Shown piece after piece: positions 9,319 through 18,091 of a DNA stretch of 64,000 bases. Below the pieces are notes generated by a model. The model was not told the origin of the DNA. It saw only the letters and a program-made list of their open reading frames with translations, and did not search any database. The stretch comes from Flavobacteriales bacterium (GTDB lineage Bacteria > Bacteroidota > Bacteroidia > UBA10329). Positions within the stretch are counted from its first letter, which is position 1, and the number at the start of each line of letters is the position of its first letter. The DNA is taken from assembly GCA_016124845.1 (NCBI GenBank), contig WGMW01000015.1, positions 1 through 64,000 of the forward strand. Direction: 5' to 3'. The position numbers were made by a program, and so were the translations under genes.

Positions 9319-10868
9319 TGAAAAAAATTCACGAGAACGACCTATACAAACTGGTCTACGAGATCGTTACCGAAGCGATGATCGTGGCCAATAGACACGG
9401 GGTCATTGTGGAGGCAAATCCTTCTGCCGTCAAGCTCTTTAAATATCCCATGGAGCAATTGATAGGAATGAATGTGGATGAACTGCTTCCTTCCGCGCTT
9501 CGGAAAATCCATGCGAACCATCGGCAAAATTATGTGAAACACCCACAGAAACGGACAATGGGGAGTGGAATGGAGCTTAGCGCGCAAGACGCGGAAGGCA
9601 ATTTAATTCCTGTCGAAGTTTCATTGAATCATGCCCAGTTTGATGGCGAGCTGCGCGTGGTTGCGCTCATTTCTGACATCACCACCCGAAAAGAAGCCGA
9701 GGACAAGATCCTACAGATTAACAGAGAGCTGGAGGAAGGTGTGCGCCAACGCACGCAGGAGCTGAATGCGGCCGTAAGAGCATTGGAAGAAAGTCAGCAT
9801 CTCTACACGCTCATCGCACAGAATTTTCCAGATGGGACCATCAATGTGCTGAACAGAGAACTGAATTACATCTTCGCGGAGGGAAGAGAGTTTGTACGAA
9901 GTGGAATTGACCGAAAGAAGGTCATCGGTCTCAATTACATTTCGTTGCTGCCCAAAGAATTCCGCGAAAAGGTGCAGACCGAACTGAACCGCGTTTTTGA
10001 AGGACTGCCACGCAGTTTCGAGATCGTATCGCGAGGCCATACCTACATCATGTCGGCCGTTCCGCTGTACGATGAGGAAGAAGGCGTGAACCGCGTGCTG
10101 TTGGTTGAAAAGAACATCACCGAGCAGAAACAAGCCGAGCAGGATATGATCAACGCGTTGAAAAAAGAACGCGAACTGAACGAACTCAAATCAAGGTTTG
10201 TGTCGATGGCCTCACACGAGTTCCGTACACCGTTGGCCACGGTGCTCAGTTCGGTCAATCTGGTAAGCCGACATGCCGAGGCAGGCAATATGGAATCGGT
10301 GAGCAAGCACGTTGGCCGTATCAAGAATTCCATCCGAAACCTGACATCCATCCTCAACGATTTCCTTTCGTTGGAAAAACTCGAAGCAGGAAAGGTCCAA
10401 TATCGGCCCGAAGAATTTGAGATGTGTGACGTGGTGCGCTCAGTGGTAGAGGACATCGGGGCGATGACCAAATCTGGTCAGACCATTCAGCTCGACTGTG
10501 GTGAAGGGTCGGTGGTAGTGCTCGATCCGCAGCTGCTCCGCAACATCCTTTTCAATCTGCTGTCAAATGCGGTAAAATACAGCAAGGAAAATGCAGAGAT
10601 CGGCCTGACCGTGGAACTGGCGGATTCGCAGTTGACCATTCGGGTTTCCGATAAAGGGATCGGCATTCCAGAAGAGGAACAGAAACACTTGTTCGAGCGG
10701 TTCTTCCGCGCCAAAAACGCAACGAATATTCAAGGAACGGGTCTCGGATTGAACATCGTTTCTAAACACGTGGAATTGATGGGCGGGAGCATTGATTTTA
10801 CCAGTAAATTGAATGAAGGAACTACTTTTATGATCACCTTACCGAGGAATAATCCAGCAGCAGAATAA
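9318..10868 (+). CDS. PAS-domain sensor histidine kinase
   Basis: A 516-residue soluble kinase with no membrane helix: PAS domain 1 at about 10-125 with an associated C-terminal segment, a coiled-coil linker (EEGVRQRTQELNAAV), PAS domain 2 at about 160-275, a HisKA domain with phospho-acceptor H300 in SMASHEFRTPL, and a HATPase_c domain (NLLSNAVKYS, DKGIGIPEEE, GTGLGLNIV). It overlaps the next gene by one base, so the kinase and the receiver-Crp regulator are almost certainly partners. PAS domains can bind haem or flavin, but no ligand-binding residue can be assigned here. Position next to the cbb3 genes suggests redox or oxygen sensing, which is inference. Confidence 0.9.
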   Translation: MKKIHENDLYKLVYEIVTEAMIVANRHGVIVEANPSAVKLFKYPMEQLIGMNVDELLPSALRKIHANHRQNYVKHPQKRTMGSGMELSAQDAEGNLIPVEVSLNHAQFDGELRVVALISDITTRKEAEDKILQINRELEEGVRQRTQELNAAVRALEESQHLYTLIAQNFPDGTINVLNRELNYIFAEGREFVRSGIDRKKVIGLNYISLLPKEFREKVQTELNRVFEGLPRSFEIVSRGHTYIMSAVPLYDEEEGVNRVLLVEKNITEQKQAEQDMINALKKERELNELKSRFVSMASHEFRTPLATVLSSVNLVSRHAEAGNMESVSKHVGRIKNSIRNLTSILNDFLSLEKLEAGKVQYRPEEFEMCDVVRSVVEDIGAMTKSGQTIQLDCGEGSVVVLDPQLLRNILFNLLSNAVKYSKENAEIGLTVELADSQLTIRVSDKGIGIPEEEQKHLFERFFRAKNATNIQGTGLGLNIVSKHVELMGGSIDFTSKLNEGTTFMITLPRNNPAAE

Positions 10869-11926
10869 TGGGAAAGAAAATACTTGTGATCGATGACAAT
10901 TTAGAGATGCGCGAGAACATTGCGGAGATTCTTGAATTGGCCAATTACGATGTGGTAACTGCCGAAGATGGCAAGAAGGGCGTGGCGGCAGCGAAGAGCG
11001 AATCGCCCGACCTGATTATTTGCGATGTGATGATGCCCGAATTGGATGGCTACGGAGTGCTTCACATTCTGAGCAAAGACCCGAAGACGCTCGGAATTCC
11101 GTTCATTTTCCTAACGGCAAAGTCTGAAACCGTGGATATGCGCAAAGGCATGAGCTTGGGTGCTGACGACTACATTACCAAGCCTTTTGAGGAGACCGAC
11201 CTGTTGGATGCAGTGGAAATGCGACTGAAGAAGAGTGCGGCCATGAAAGCAGGTTCCGAACGAACCATCTTGGGCGTTCAAGGGTTCATGGCCACGGCCA
11301 CGGGCAAAGTGGTGGAGCAGATCACCAAGAACCATCGTGTAAAGCATTATGCACTCCGCGAGCATGTTTTCAGAGAAGGCGATGCCCCCATTTTTCTCTA
11401 TTTCCTCAACAAGGGAAAGGTGAAGACCTTTAAGATGAATGAGGACGGGAAGGAATACATCACTGGGCTTTACAACGCTGGCGATTTCTTTGGTTACACG
11501 GCCCTTTTAGAACACGACAATTACACCGATTCGGCCCAAGTGATCGATGATGCAGAAGTGCTGCTCATTCCGAAGGATGACTTTTACCATCTGATGGGTT
11601 CCAACCCAGAGGTCATCAGCAATTTCATCAAGTTGCTGGCAGACAATATTTTACAGAAAGAGGAACAACTCATCGAGCTGGCATACAGTTCGGTGCGCAA
11701 GCGCGTGGCCAATGCATTGGTTCAAGTGTATGAGAAGTACAATGCAGAGCATCGCGATGATTTCACCATCAGCCTCGGGCGCGAGGATATTGCAAGCATT
11801 GTTGGAACGGCCACCGAAACCGTTATCCGCGCCCTTTCAGAGTTCAAAGAAGACGGTTACATCAGTTCCAAAGGCCGCGACATTAAGGTCCTGAACATTC
11901 AGGCGCTGAAGAATTATCGGTTTTAG
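10868..11926 (+). CDS. Response regulator fused to Crp/Fnr-type transcription factor
   Basis: The 352-residue protein joins three domains: a receiver (1-125) with D9/D10, phospho-acceptor D53 in ICDVMMPELDG and KPF at its end; a cyclic-nucleotide-binding-like beta barrel (about 150-265; FREGDAPIFLYFLNKGKVK, FFGYTALL); and a Crp-type winged helix-turn-helix (about 275-350; LGREDIASIVGTATETVIRALSEFK). I see no cysteine cluster like that of E. coli FNR, so oxygen would be sensed by the kinase rather than by an iron-sulphur cluster here. The recognition helix TETVIRALSEF resembles Crp/Fnr, consistent with a TTGAT-N4-ATCAA target; exactly such a site lies 0.7 kb downstream. Confidence 0.9.
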   Translation: MGKKILVIDDNLEMRENIAEILELANYDVVTAEDGKKGVAAAKSESPDLIICDVMMPELDGYGVLHILSKDPKTLGIPFIFLTAKSETVDMRKGMSLGADDYITKPFEETDLLDAVEMRLKKSAAMKAGSERTILGVQGFMATATGKVVEQITKNHRVKHYALREHVFREGDAPIFLYFLNKGKVKTFKMNEDGKEYITGLYNAGDFFGYTALLEHDNYTDSAQVIDDAEVLLIPKDDFYHLMGSNPEVISNFIKLLADNILQKEEQLIELAYSSVRKRVANALVQVYEKYNAEHRDDFTISLGREDIASIVGTATETVIRALSEFKEDGYISSKGRDIKVLNIQALKNYRF

Positions 11927-11928
11927 GA

Positions 11929-12417
11929 ATGCCCAGAATCGAATTGACCACAATTATCGAAGCAGATATCAATGTGGTTTTCGATTTGTCTCGAAGCATA
12001 GACTTACACAAAATCTCAACGAAACACACAAACGAAGAAGCCATCGCTGGACGGACTTCTGGTTTGATTGAGCTGGGTGAAACAGTTACTTGGCGAGCCA
12101 AGCATTTTGGTATTTACCAAAAGTTGACATCGGTAATTACCGAGTTCAATCGACCAAATTCTTTTGTTGATGAGATGGTTCATGGAGCTTTTAAATGGTT
12201 CAGGCATGACCATCATTTTTCTTTCTCCCAAACTTCAGGAAAAACAATCATGAAAGATGTCTTTGAATATGAAAGTCCGTTGGGGTTTCTCGGCAGGATT
12301 GTGGATGATTTGTTCTTGGAAAACTATATGAGAAACCTACTGGAAATTCGGAATCAGACAATCAAGGAATTTTCGGAAAGTGGTAGATGGAAGAAGCTTC
12401 TGGAGATTGATTCTTAG
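11929..12417 (+). CDS. SRPBCC (START-like) family protein
   Basis: A 162-residue protein of the SRPBCC/polyketide-cyclase fold: it opens with a strand (RIELTTIIEADINVVFDLSRSIDLH), has ETVTWRAKHFG in the centre and ends with a long helix (LENYMRNLLEIRNQTIKEF). The fold makes a deep hydrophobic pocket; the ligand cannot be told from sequence. It starts two bases after the receiver-Crp gene stops and so belongs to the same operon. Similar proteins are often annotated as cell-division inhibitor-like, without good evidence. Confidence 0.8.
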   Translation: MPRIELTTIIEADINVVFDLSRSIDLHKISTKHTNEEAIAGRTSGLIELGETVTWRAKHFGIYQKLTSVITEFNRPNSFVDEMVHGAFKWFRHDHHFSFSQTSGKTIMKDVFEYESPLGFLGRIVDDLFLENYMRNLLEIRNQTIKEFSESGRWKKLLEIDS

Positions 12418-12465
12418 GAATCCGTCTCGTTCCTCCACTGTATAAAGCGTTTGTTCGGAGAGTCC

Positions 12466-12539
12466 ATTCTCCCCTTTGGGGAGATGCCGAAGGCAGAGGG
12501 GCTCGCTCCCCTCCTGGTAAGGAGGGGTTGGGGGAGGTC
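12466..12539. repeat. GC-rich intergenic repeat, copy 1
   Basis: Successive small palindromes (CCCCTTTGGGG, CTCCCCTCCTGGTAAGGAGGGG) fill the space upstream of ccoI. Its first 36 bases (12466-12501) occur again, exactly and in reverse orientation, at 31629-31664. Related variants lie at about 19496-19552 and 21061-21156. Confidence 0.8.
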
Positions 12540-12564
12540 ATCCTGACAAACCTCAGTTTTCCGT

Positions 12565-12578
12565 TTGATGGCCATCAA
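12565..12578. promoter_or_regulatory. Perfect FNR-type box upstream of ccoI
   Basis: TTGATGGCCATCAA is an exact match to TTGAT-N4-ATCAA, the FNR/FixK consensus. Its centre (12571.5) lies about 41 bases before the start point expected from the AACCTTTG -7-like box at 12600-12607, which is the classical position of a class II activator site. The receiver-Crp protein encoded just upstream is the obvious candidate to bind it. Confidence 0.75.
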
Positions 12579-12625
12579 GCGGATGCGGTAACTTAGCTTA
12601 ACCTTTGTTGCCGTAAAACCCATCC

Positions 12626-15061
12626 ATGTCAACAGTTACCCAAACTGCTACGTGCTACCATTGTAGCGAACCTTGCGTGGATGAGATCATCCATCACGAT
12701 GGTCACGAATTCTGCTGCAACGGTTGCAGTACGGTCTACCAGCTGCTACAAGATGTGGGGTTGGATGAGGCGTACGCCAACGGGCCGTTGGGCATTCGGC
12801 CTGATGTGGCAAAGGATCAAGAACTGGCCTATTTGGACAATGAGGAAGTGCAGGAAAGTCTGCTCGATTTCTCGGATGGCAACATGGCGCGCATCACGTT
12901 TGAGTTGCCCGCCATCCATTGCAGTGCCTGCGTGTATCTGCTGGAGCGGTTGGAAAAACTGAACGCTGGTGTAAAGAACTGTGAGGTCAACTTCCCAAAG
13001 AAGCGGGCGAACATACTTTTTAATAGGAGTGAGGTTTCGCTTCGTGAATTGGTGCAACTGCTGCATTCCATCGGCTATGCGCCCAATCTCAATCTTCAGA
13101 AGTCGACAGAGAAAGACGACAGGCCAACGACAGATAAGGCATTGCTTTATCGTTTGGGTGTGGCTGGTTTCTGCTTCGGAAATATCATGCTGCTCAGCTT
13201 TCCCGAATACCTTTTGGGCGGGAAGGAATTGGAAGAGAACTGGTCGCAGCTGTTCAATTACTTGAATCTGGTGCTGGCGTTGCCGCTGGTGCTTTTCGCG
13301 GGGCGCGATTATCTGGTTTCGGCCTACAAAGGTCTGAAGGCCGGTCATGTGAACATGGACGTGCCTGTTTCCATCGGCATCTTGGCCATTTTCTTCCGTA
13401 GTTCGTACGATATCGTAATGGGTCTCGGTCCTGGATTCTTTGATTCGCTGGCGGGATTCATCTTCTTTCTGTTGGTCGGAAAATGGTATCAGGCCAAAAC
13501 ATATTCGGGACTTTCGTTCGAGCGCGATTACCGTTCGTTCTTTCCAATTGCCGTAAATCGAATTGGCGAAGATGGAACCGTGGATGCCATCATGATCAAG
13601 CATCTGCTGAAAGGAGATGAGATCCAGATACACAATGATGAGCTGATCCCGTGCGATTGCGAGTTGCTTTCAGATAAGGCTTCCATCGATTACAGTTTTG
13701 TGACGGGCGAGGCTGCGCCAGCTTCGAAAGCGGAGGGAAATCGCATTTATGCGGGAGGTAAGAACCGTGGTTCGGTCATCCGCTTGCGTGTGCTCAAACC
13801 CGTTTCGTCCAGTTATCTCACTTCGCTTTGGAACAGTTCGGAGACGACCAAAAAGGAAGATCTTTCGCCATTGATCCGTTTCTCGGACAAGGTGGCCTCA
13901 TGGTTCAGCGCAGCGGTGCTTGCCATTGCAGCCATTACGGCCATTTATTGGTGGATTGTGGATCCGGTCAATTGGGTCAACACAACAACTGCGGTTTTAA
14001 TTGTGGCCTGCCCGTGTGCATTGGCGTTGAGTATTCCGTTCACCTACGGAAGTATGATGCGGCACTTCGGTAGAAATGGATTCTTTGTTCGTTCGGTAGA
14101 AGCTATCGCGAAGCTTGGAGAGATAACCCAGGTGGTTTTCGATAAGACAGGAACGATTACCATCCGCCAAAAAGGGAGCGTGAATTTCTCTGGACGGAAA
14201 TTGACCGAGGACCAGTTGGAGGCACTGGTGAATATCGCGCGGCAGTCGCTGCATCCGCTCAGCAAAACGTTTGCGGCTGCGTTTCCGAACGCACCACAGC
14301 AGCAGGTGGTCGGTTTTGCCGAAAATGCGGGTGTCGGCATCTACGGAATGGTGAACGGAACATTGGTGGAACTGAAGAACCCGAACCGTTTGGAGGAGAA
14401 ACAGCGGAAGAAGTTCAACTCATGGAAATCGGAACATCACGGAATGGGACAAACGGCCGTTCTGATAGATGGCGTGCTTTGGGCACGGGTTGATTTTACC
14501 ACCAGTTACCGACCTGGATTGAAGGAAACGGTGCATGCTATTGGAGCGGAGTACGGTATCTCGCTCTTATCAGGTGATAACGATTCGGAAGCGGCTGCTT
14601 TGAGTAATGAAGTTATCGCAGGTATTGATCCATCGCACATGCATTTTGAGATGGACCCGCACCAGAAGCGTGAATGGGTTGAGCATGAGCAGGAAGATGG
14701 TCACGAAAAAGTGCTGATGATCGGTGACGGACTGAACGATGCAGGTGCACTTCGCGAAGCGCATTTCGGTATTTCCATTGCTGAGGATAATAGTCAGTTT
14801 ACGCCCGCTTCGGATGGAATTCTGACCGCAGATTCGTTCCAAAAACTTCCGCAGTTGATCAAGCTGGCCAAACGATCGCGCAATGTGGTTCTTGGGGCTT
14901 TTGTACTGTCTCTTCTTTACAACTTGGTGGGACTTTCTTTTGCCGTACAAGGAATGCTTTCGCCCGTAATGGCTGCTATTCTCATGCCGTTGAGTTCCGT
15001 TTCGGTGGTGCTGTTTACAACGGTGACCACGGCTTTGATGGCGAAGCGGAAATTGGGGTGA
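12626..15061 (+). CDS. ccoI: Copper-translocating P1B ATPase, cbb3 oxidase assembly type (CcoI)
   Basis: The 811-residue protein starts with a cysteine-rich metal-binding domain of PF12156 type (C10, C13, C17, C30, C31, C34), then an HMA domain with CSAC at 99-102, followed by eight predicted helices. Catalytic marks are CPC at 462-464 in the membrane, DKTGT with phosphorylated D506, a TGE motif in VTGEAAP, and GDGLND with D701. This architecture is that of FixI/CcoI, which exports copper needed for the CuB centre of cbb3 oxidase. The gene precedes the ccoSNOQPGH cluster and has its own FNR-type promoter. Confidence 0.93.
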   Translation: MSTVTQTATCYHCSEPCVDEIIHHDGHEFCCNGCSTVYQLLQDVGLDEAYANGPLGIRPDVAKDQELAYLDNEEVQESLLDFSDGNMARITFELPAIHCSACVYLLERLEKLNAGVKNCEVNFPKKRANILFNRSEVSLRELVQLLHSIGYAPNLNLQKSTEKDDRPTTDKALLYRLGVAGFCFGNIMLLSFPEYLLGGKELEENWSQLFNYLNLVLALPLVLFAGRDYLVSAYKGLKAGHVNMDVPVSIGILAIFFRSSYDIVMGLGPGFFDSLAGFIFFLLVGKWYQAKTYSGLSFERDYRSFFPIAVNRIGEDGTVDAIMIKHLLKGDEIQIHNDELIPCDCELLSDKASIDYSFVTGEAAPASKAEGNRIYAGGKNRGSVIRLRVLKPVSSSYLTSLWNSSETTKKEDLSPLIRFSDKVASWFSAAVLAIAAITAIYWWIVDPVNWVNTTTAVLIVACPCALALSIPFTYGSMMRHFGRNGFFVRSVEAIAKLGEITQVVFDKTGTITIRQKGSVNFSGRKLTEDQLEALVNIARQSLHPLSKTFAAAFPNAPQQQVVGFAENAGVGIYGMVNGTLVELKNPNRLEEKQRKKFNSWKSEHHGMGQTAVLIDGVLWARVDFTTSYRPGLKETVHAIGAEYGISLLSGDNDSEAAALSNEVIAGIDPSHMHFEMDPHQKREWVEHEQEDGHEKVLMIGDGLNDAGALREAHFGISIAEDNSQFTPASDGILTADSFQKLPQLIKLAKRSRNVVLGAFVLSLLYNLVGLSFAVQGMLSPVMAAILMPLSSVSVVLFTTVTTALMAKRKLG

Positions 15062-15076
15062 GGAGAAGGTTCTATA

Positions 15077-15349
15077 GCCCATACTTTTCGGTTGGAGCTG
15101 TCATCAACGACAAAAGCAGCCTTTGTTTAGCGAAAAGATGACCTTGAGTAACGATGAGACGCCCTTGAAAAATGGTAATCCGCCTTTTTTTAACGAGTGT
15201 ATGCCATTGAAAAATTGTAATCTGCCCGTTAAAATGGAAAGTAAGCCTTAGAAAAAAGGAAAGCAGCCGAGGATAAACGGAAAGATGTCTTTGAAAAATG
15301 GTAGGCTGCCTTTTCGGATAGATAAAGGGAAGTTTAGAGCGGGTAATTC
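15077..15349. repeat. Degenerate 21-bp tandem repeat, 13 units
   Basis: Units begin at 15077, 15098, 15119, 15140, 15161, 15182, 15203, 15224, 15245, 15266, 15287, 15308 and 15329, with no insertions or deletions. The best units read like GCCTTTGAAAAATGGTAATCT; GCC at the unit start and an A-tract at positions 7-12 are the most conserved parts. Stop codons occur in the repeat frame, so it is not coding. It fills the space between ccoI and the convergent small gene that ends at 15350. Confidence 0.85.
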
Positions 15350-15661
15350 TTAGTTTCTTAGGTTCTTCTTCCTGTGCTTTTGAATTTTTTTGGAGGGTTT
15401 TTTCTTTAAGCCTTTGTTGACCCGAAAGGCCACATAGCCGAAAAAGACGATGCAGGCGATAAGAATCATCAGTCCAACACTTTCGGGCACTCCATTAGTA
15501 CTGTTGTAGGGGCGGCTAAACTCTCCCTTGCCATGCGCGTACGGAGGAATCTTGGCAAGCACAAAGAACAAGTGACCCCAACGGAAACATGAGGACTTGA
15601 AGTTAGCATCAAAATCGCTTTGATAAGACCTCGTTGGAAGGGACTTTTTGAAGATTCTCAT
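15350..15661 (-). CDS. Possible small membrane protein, opposite to the cco genes
   Basis: A 103-residue frame on the minus strand. It has one convincing membrane helix (SVGLMILIACIVFFGYVAF, about residues 62-80) followed by a strongly basic tail rich in lysine. The N-terminal half is polar with no recognisable motif. It lies between ccoI and ccoS, with no longer frame on the other strand. I do not recognise a family. The helix followed by positive charges supports a real inner-membrane protein, but the evidence is limited to this. Confidence 0.45.
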   Translation of the reverse strand: MRIFKKSLPTRSYQSDFDANFKSSCFRWGHLFFVLAKIPPYAHGKGEFSRPYNSTNGVPESVGLMILIACIVFFGYVAFRVNKGLKKKPSKKIQKHRKKNLRN

Positions 15662-15699
15662 TAATTGTGTTTGAATATTTCAACCTCATTTTCAGGTTT

Positions 15700-15713
15700 C
15701 TGACATCGATCAG
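15700..15713. promoter_or_regulatory. Weaker Crp/Fnr-like palindrome upstream of ccoS
   Basis: CTGACATCGATCAG contains TGA-N6-TCA, the common core of Crp/Fnr sites, with three deviations from the full FNR consensus. It lies about 60 bases before the ccoS start. A second palindrome, TTGAATATTTCAA, lies at about 15670-15682. Either could let the regulator also drive the oxidase operon. Confidence 0.4.
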
Positions 15714-15773
15714 TTTCATCTGTGACCGCACTCAGCAGGTGCCTAACGGACACTGGGCATTTTTGTGCCTGCA

Positions 15774-15935
15774 ATGAGTGTGATCTATCTACTAATAGCT
15801 GTAAGTATTGTGGCCGCAGCAGGCTTCTTGGGAGCATTTCTGTGGGCTGTGCGCAATGGGCAGTTCGATGATGATGAGACACCGGCCATGCGCATTCTAT
15901 TTGACGACAAAAAATCTTCAGAAACCAATAAATGA
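15774..15935 (+). CDS. ccoS: Cbb3 oxidase assembly protein CcoS
   Basis: A 53-residue protein (MSVIYLLIAVSIVAAAGFLG start) with a single helix, the segment FLWAVRNGQFDDDETPAMRI and a short acidic C-terminus. This is the CcoS/FixS pattern. CcoS is required to insert cofactors into subunit CcoN. Its stop overlaps the ccoN start (ATGA), so the two are translationally coupled. Confidence 0.92.
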   Translation: MSVIYLLIAVSIVAAAGFLGAFLWAVRNGQFDDDETPAMRILFDDKKSSETNK

Positions 15936-18079
15936 TCAAGATGGAAAAGGAAACCTTCCAGTATGACAATGGCATCGTCCGAAAGTTTGCCTTCGCTACT
16001 ATGGCGTTCGGCATCATCGGTATGCTGGTGGGTCTTACCGCTGCCTTGCAGATGGTGGATCCCATGTTCAATTTTTTGACACCGTTCCTCACTTTCGGTA
16101 GGATACGACCGTTGCACACCAACGCGGTGATCTTTGCCTTTGTAGGGAATGGCATCTTCATGGGCGTTTACTACTCATTGCAGCGACTGCTGAAAACGAG
16201 AATGTGGAGCGATGCGCTGAGCAACATCAACTTCTGGGGTTGGCAGCTGATCATTCTTTCGGCCGTGGCCACGCTTCCGTTCGGAATCACCACTGGTAAA
16301 GAATATGCGGAGTTGGAATGGTGGATCGATATCGCGATTGCGCTGGTTTGGGTGGTGTTCGGTCTGAACATGTTCATGACCATTCTCAAAAGAAGGGAAC
16401 GCCACTTGTATGTGGCCATCTGGTTCTACATCGCCACGTTTGTCACGGTGGCCATGCTGCACATCGTGAACAGCTTTGAGCTTCCTGTTTCTTTCTTGAA
16501 AAGCTACAGCTGGTACGCAGGTGTTCAGGATGCGCTGGTGCAGTGGTGGTATGGCCACAATGCGGTGGCATTCTTCCTGACCACGCCTTATCTGGGGTTG
16601 ATGTATTACTTCATTCCGAAGGCATCAGGTCGACCTGTGTATTCATATAGACTTTCCATTATTCACTTTTGGGCGCTGATCTTCATTTACATCTGGGCGG
16701 GCCCGCACCACCTGTTGTACAGTTCATTGCCAAATTGGGCACAGACCCTCGGAACGGTTTTCTCGCTGATGCTGATCGCTCCGAGCTGGGGCGGTATGCT
16801 CAACGGTCTGCTTACCCTGCGTGGTGCGTGGGACAGAGTCCGCGAAAGTGCCGTGCTGAAGTTCATGGTGGTGGCGGTGACCGCTTATGGTATGAGCACC
16901 TTTGAGGGTCCGATGCTTTCGCTGAAAAATGTGAACGCCATCAGTCACTTTACCGATTGGACCATCGCCCACGTGCACATTGGAGGTCTGGGATGGAACG
17001 GATTCCTCACGTTCGGCATCCTTTACTATCTCATCCCAAGACTTTGGAACACCAAGCTCTATTCTGACAAACTGGCCAATTTCCACTTCTGGATCGGTAC
17101 GCTTGGGATTCTGTTCTATGCGTTGCCAATGTATTGGGCAGGTTTTACCCAGAGTTTGATGTGGAAGCAGTTTACGGCCGAAGGGTTTCTTCAGTACCCT
17201 AACTTCTTGGAAACCGTTACGCAGATCAAACCGATGTATGCGGCAAGAGCATTCGGTGGTGGTATCTACATCATTGGGGTAATTACCATGCTCTACAACC
17301 TGGTCGCCACCATGCGCCAAGGTACTTTCCAGGCCGAGGAAGAGGCATCAGCAGTACCGTTGACCAAAGAATACACTTCTCATGGCAATGAGGGTTGGCA
17401 CCGCGTTATTGAGCGCAGACCCGTACAGATGTTAGTGTTCAGTTTGGTGGCCGTTGCCATCGGTGGAATTATTGAGATCATTCCCACCATGCTTGTGAAA
17501 AGCAACGTTCCAACCATTGCCAGCGTGAAACCTTACACACCGCTTGAGTTGGAAGGCCGTGACATCTACATCCGCGAAGGATGCTACAACTGTCATTCGC
17601 AGATGGTACGCCCTTTCCGCAGCGAGACCGAGCGCTACGGAGAATACTCCAAAGCAGGGGAATTCGTTTACGATCACCCGTTCCAGTGGGGTTCTAAACG
17701 AACAGGGCCTGACCTGCACCGTATTGGTGGTAAGTATGGCGACAGCTGGCATTACAACCACATGTGGGATCCATCCTCCATGTCGCCAGGAACCATTATG
17801 CCATCCTATCCTTGGTTGTTTGAGAATGAGTTGAGCACATCGCTAACTCCGAATAAGATCAGGGTCATGCAGACCTTGGGTGTACCCTACGATGAAGGCT
17901 ACGACCAAGTGGCGGTTGACGACCTGATGGCACAAGCACAAAAGATCTCTGACAACTTGAAGAAGGACAACATTGAGGTGCTTCCGCAGACCGAGATCGT
18001 GGCGTTGATCGCGTATCTCCAGCGCCTTGGAACAGACATTAAAGTGAAGGACGCACAAGCGGCCATGGTAACTCAATAA
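15932..18079 (+). CDS. ccoN: Fused cbb3 cytochrome c oxidase subunits I and II (CcoNO)
   Basis: The 715-residue protein is CcoN (about 1-480, with twelve helices and histidines in GRIRPLHTNAV, LVQWWYGHNAVAF and WTIAHVHIGGLGWN that bind haems and CuB) joined to CcoO (about 495-715). The CcoO part has one helix and a c-type haem site CYNCH with C551 and H555, followed by SQMVRPFRSETERYGEYSK and the methionine in SPGTIMPSYP. In most proteobacteria these are two genes; fusion is common in Bacteroidota. The complex reduces oxygen at low concentrations and pumps protons in the inner membrane. Confidence 0.95.
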   Translation: MIKMEKETFQYDNGIVRKFAFATMAFGIIGMLVGLTAALQMVDPMFNFLTPFLTFGRIRPLHTNAVIFAFVGNGIFMGVYYSLQRLLKTRMWSDALSNINFWGWQLIILSAVATLPFGITTGKEYAELEWWIDIAIALVWVVFGLNMFMTILKRRERHLYVAIWFYIATFVTVAMLHIVNSFELPVSFLKSYSWYAGVQDALVQWWYGHNAVAFFLTTPYLGLMYYFIPKASGRPVYSYRLSIIHFWALIFIYIWAGPHHLLYSSLPNWAQTLGTVFSLMLIAPSWGGMLNGLLTLRGAWDRVRESAVLKFMVVAVTAYGMSTFEGPMLSLKNVNAISHFTDWTIAHVHIGGLGWNGFLTFGILYYLIPRLWNTKLYSDKLANFHFWIGTLGILFYALPMYWAGFTQSLMWKQFTAEGFLQYPNFLETVTQIKPMYAARAFGGGIYIIGVITMLYNLVATMRQGTFQAEEEASAVPLTKEYTSHGNEGWHRVIERRPVQMLVFSLVAVAIGGIIEIIPTMLVKSNVPTIASVKPYTPLELEGRDIYIREGCYNCHSQMVRPFRSETERYGEYSKAGEFVYDHPFQWGSKRTGPDLHRIGGKYGDSWHYNHMWDPSSMSPGTIMPSYPWLFENELSTSLTPNKIRVMQTLGVPYDEGYDQVAVDDLMAQAQKISDNLKKDNIEVLPQTEIVALIAYLQRLGTDIKVKDAQAAMVTQ

Positions 18080-18091
18080 AGAATAAAGGTC

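Noticed and set aside
15077-15349. CRISPR array
   Set aside because: The 21-base units are directly adjacent with no spacers, and no cas genes are present. The same holds for 59260-59511.
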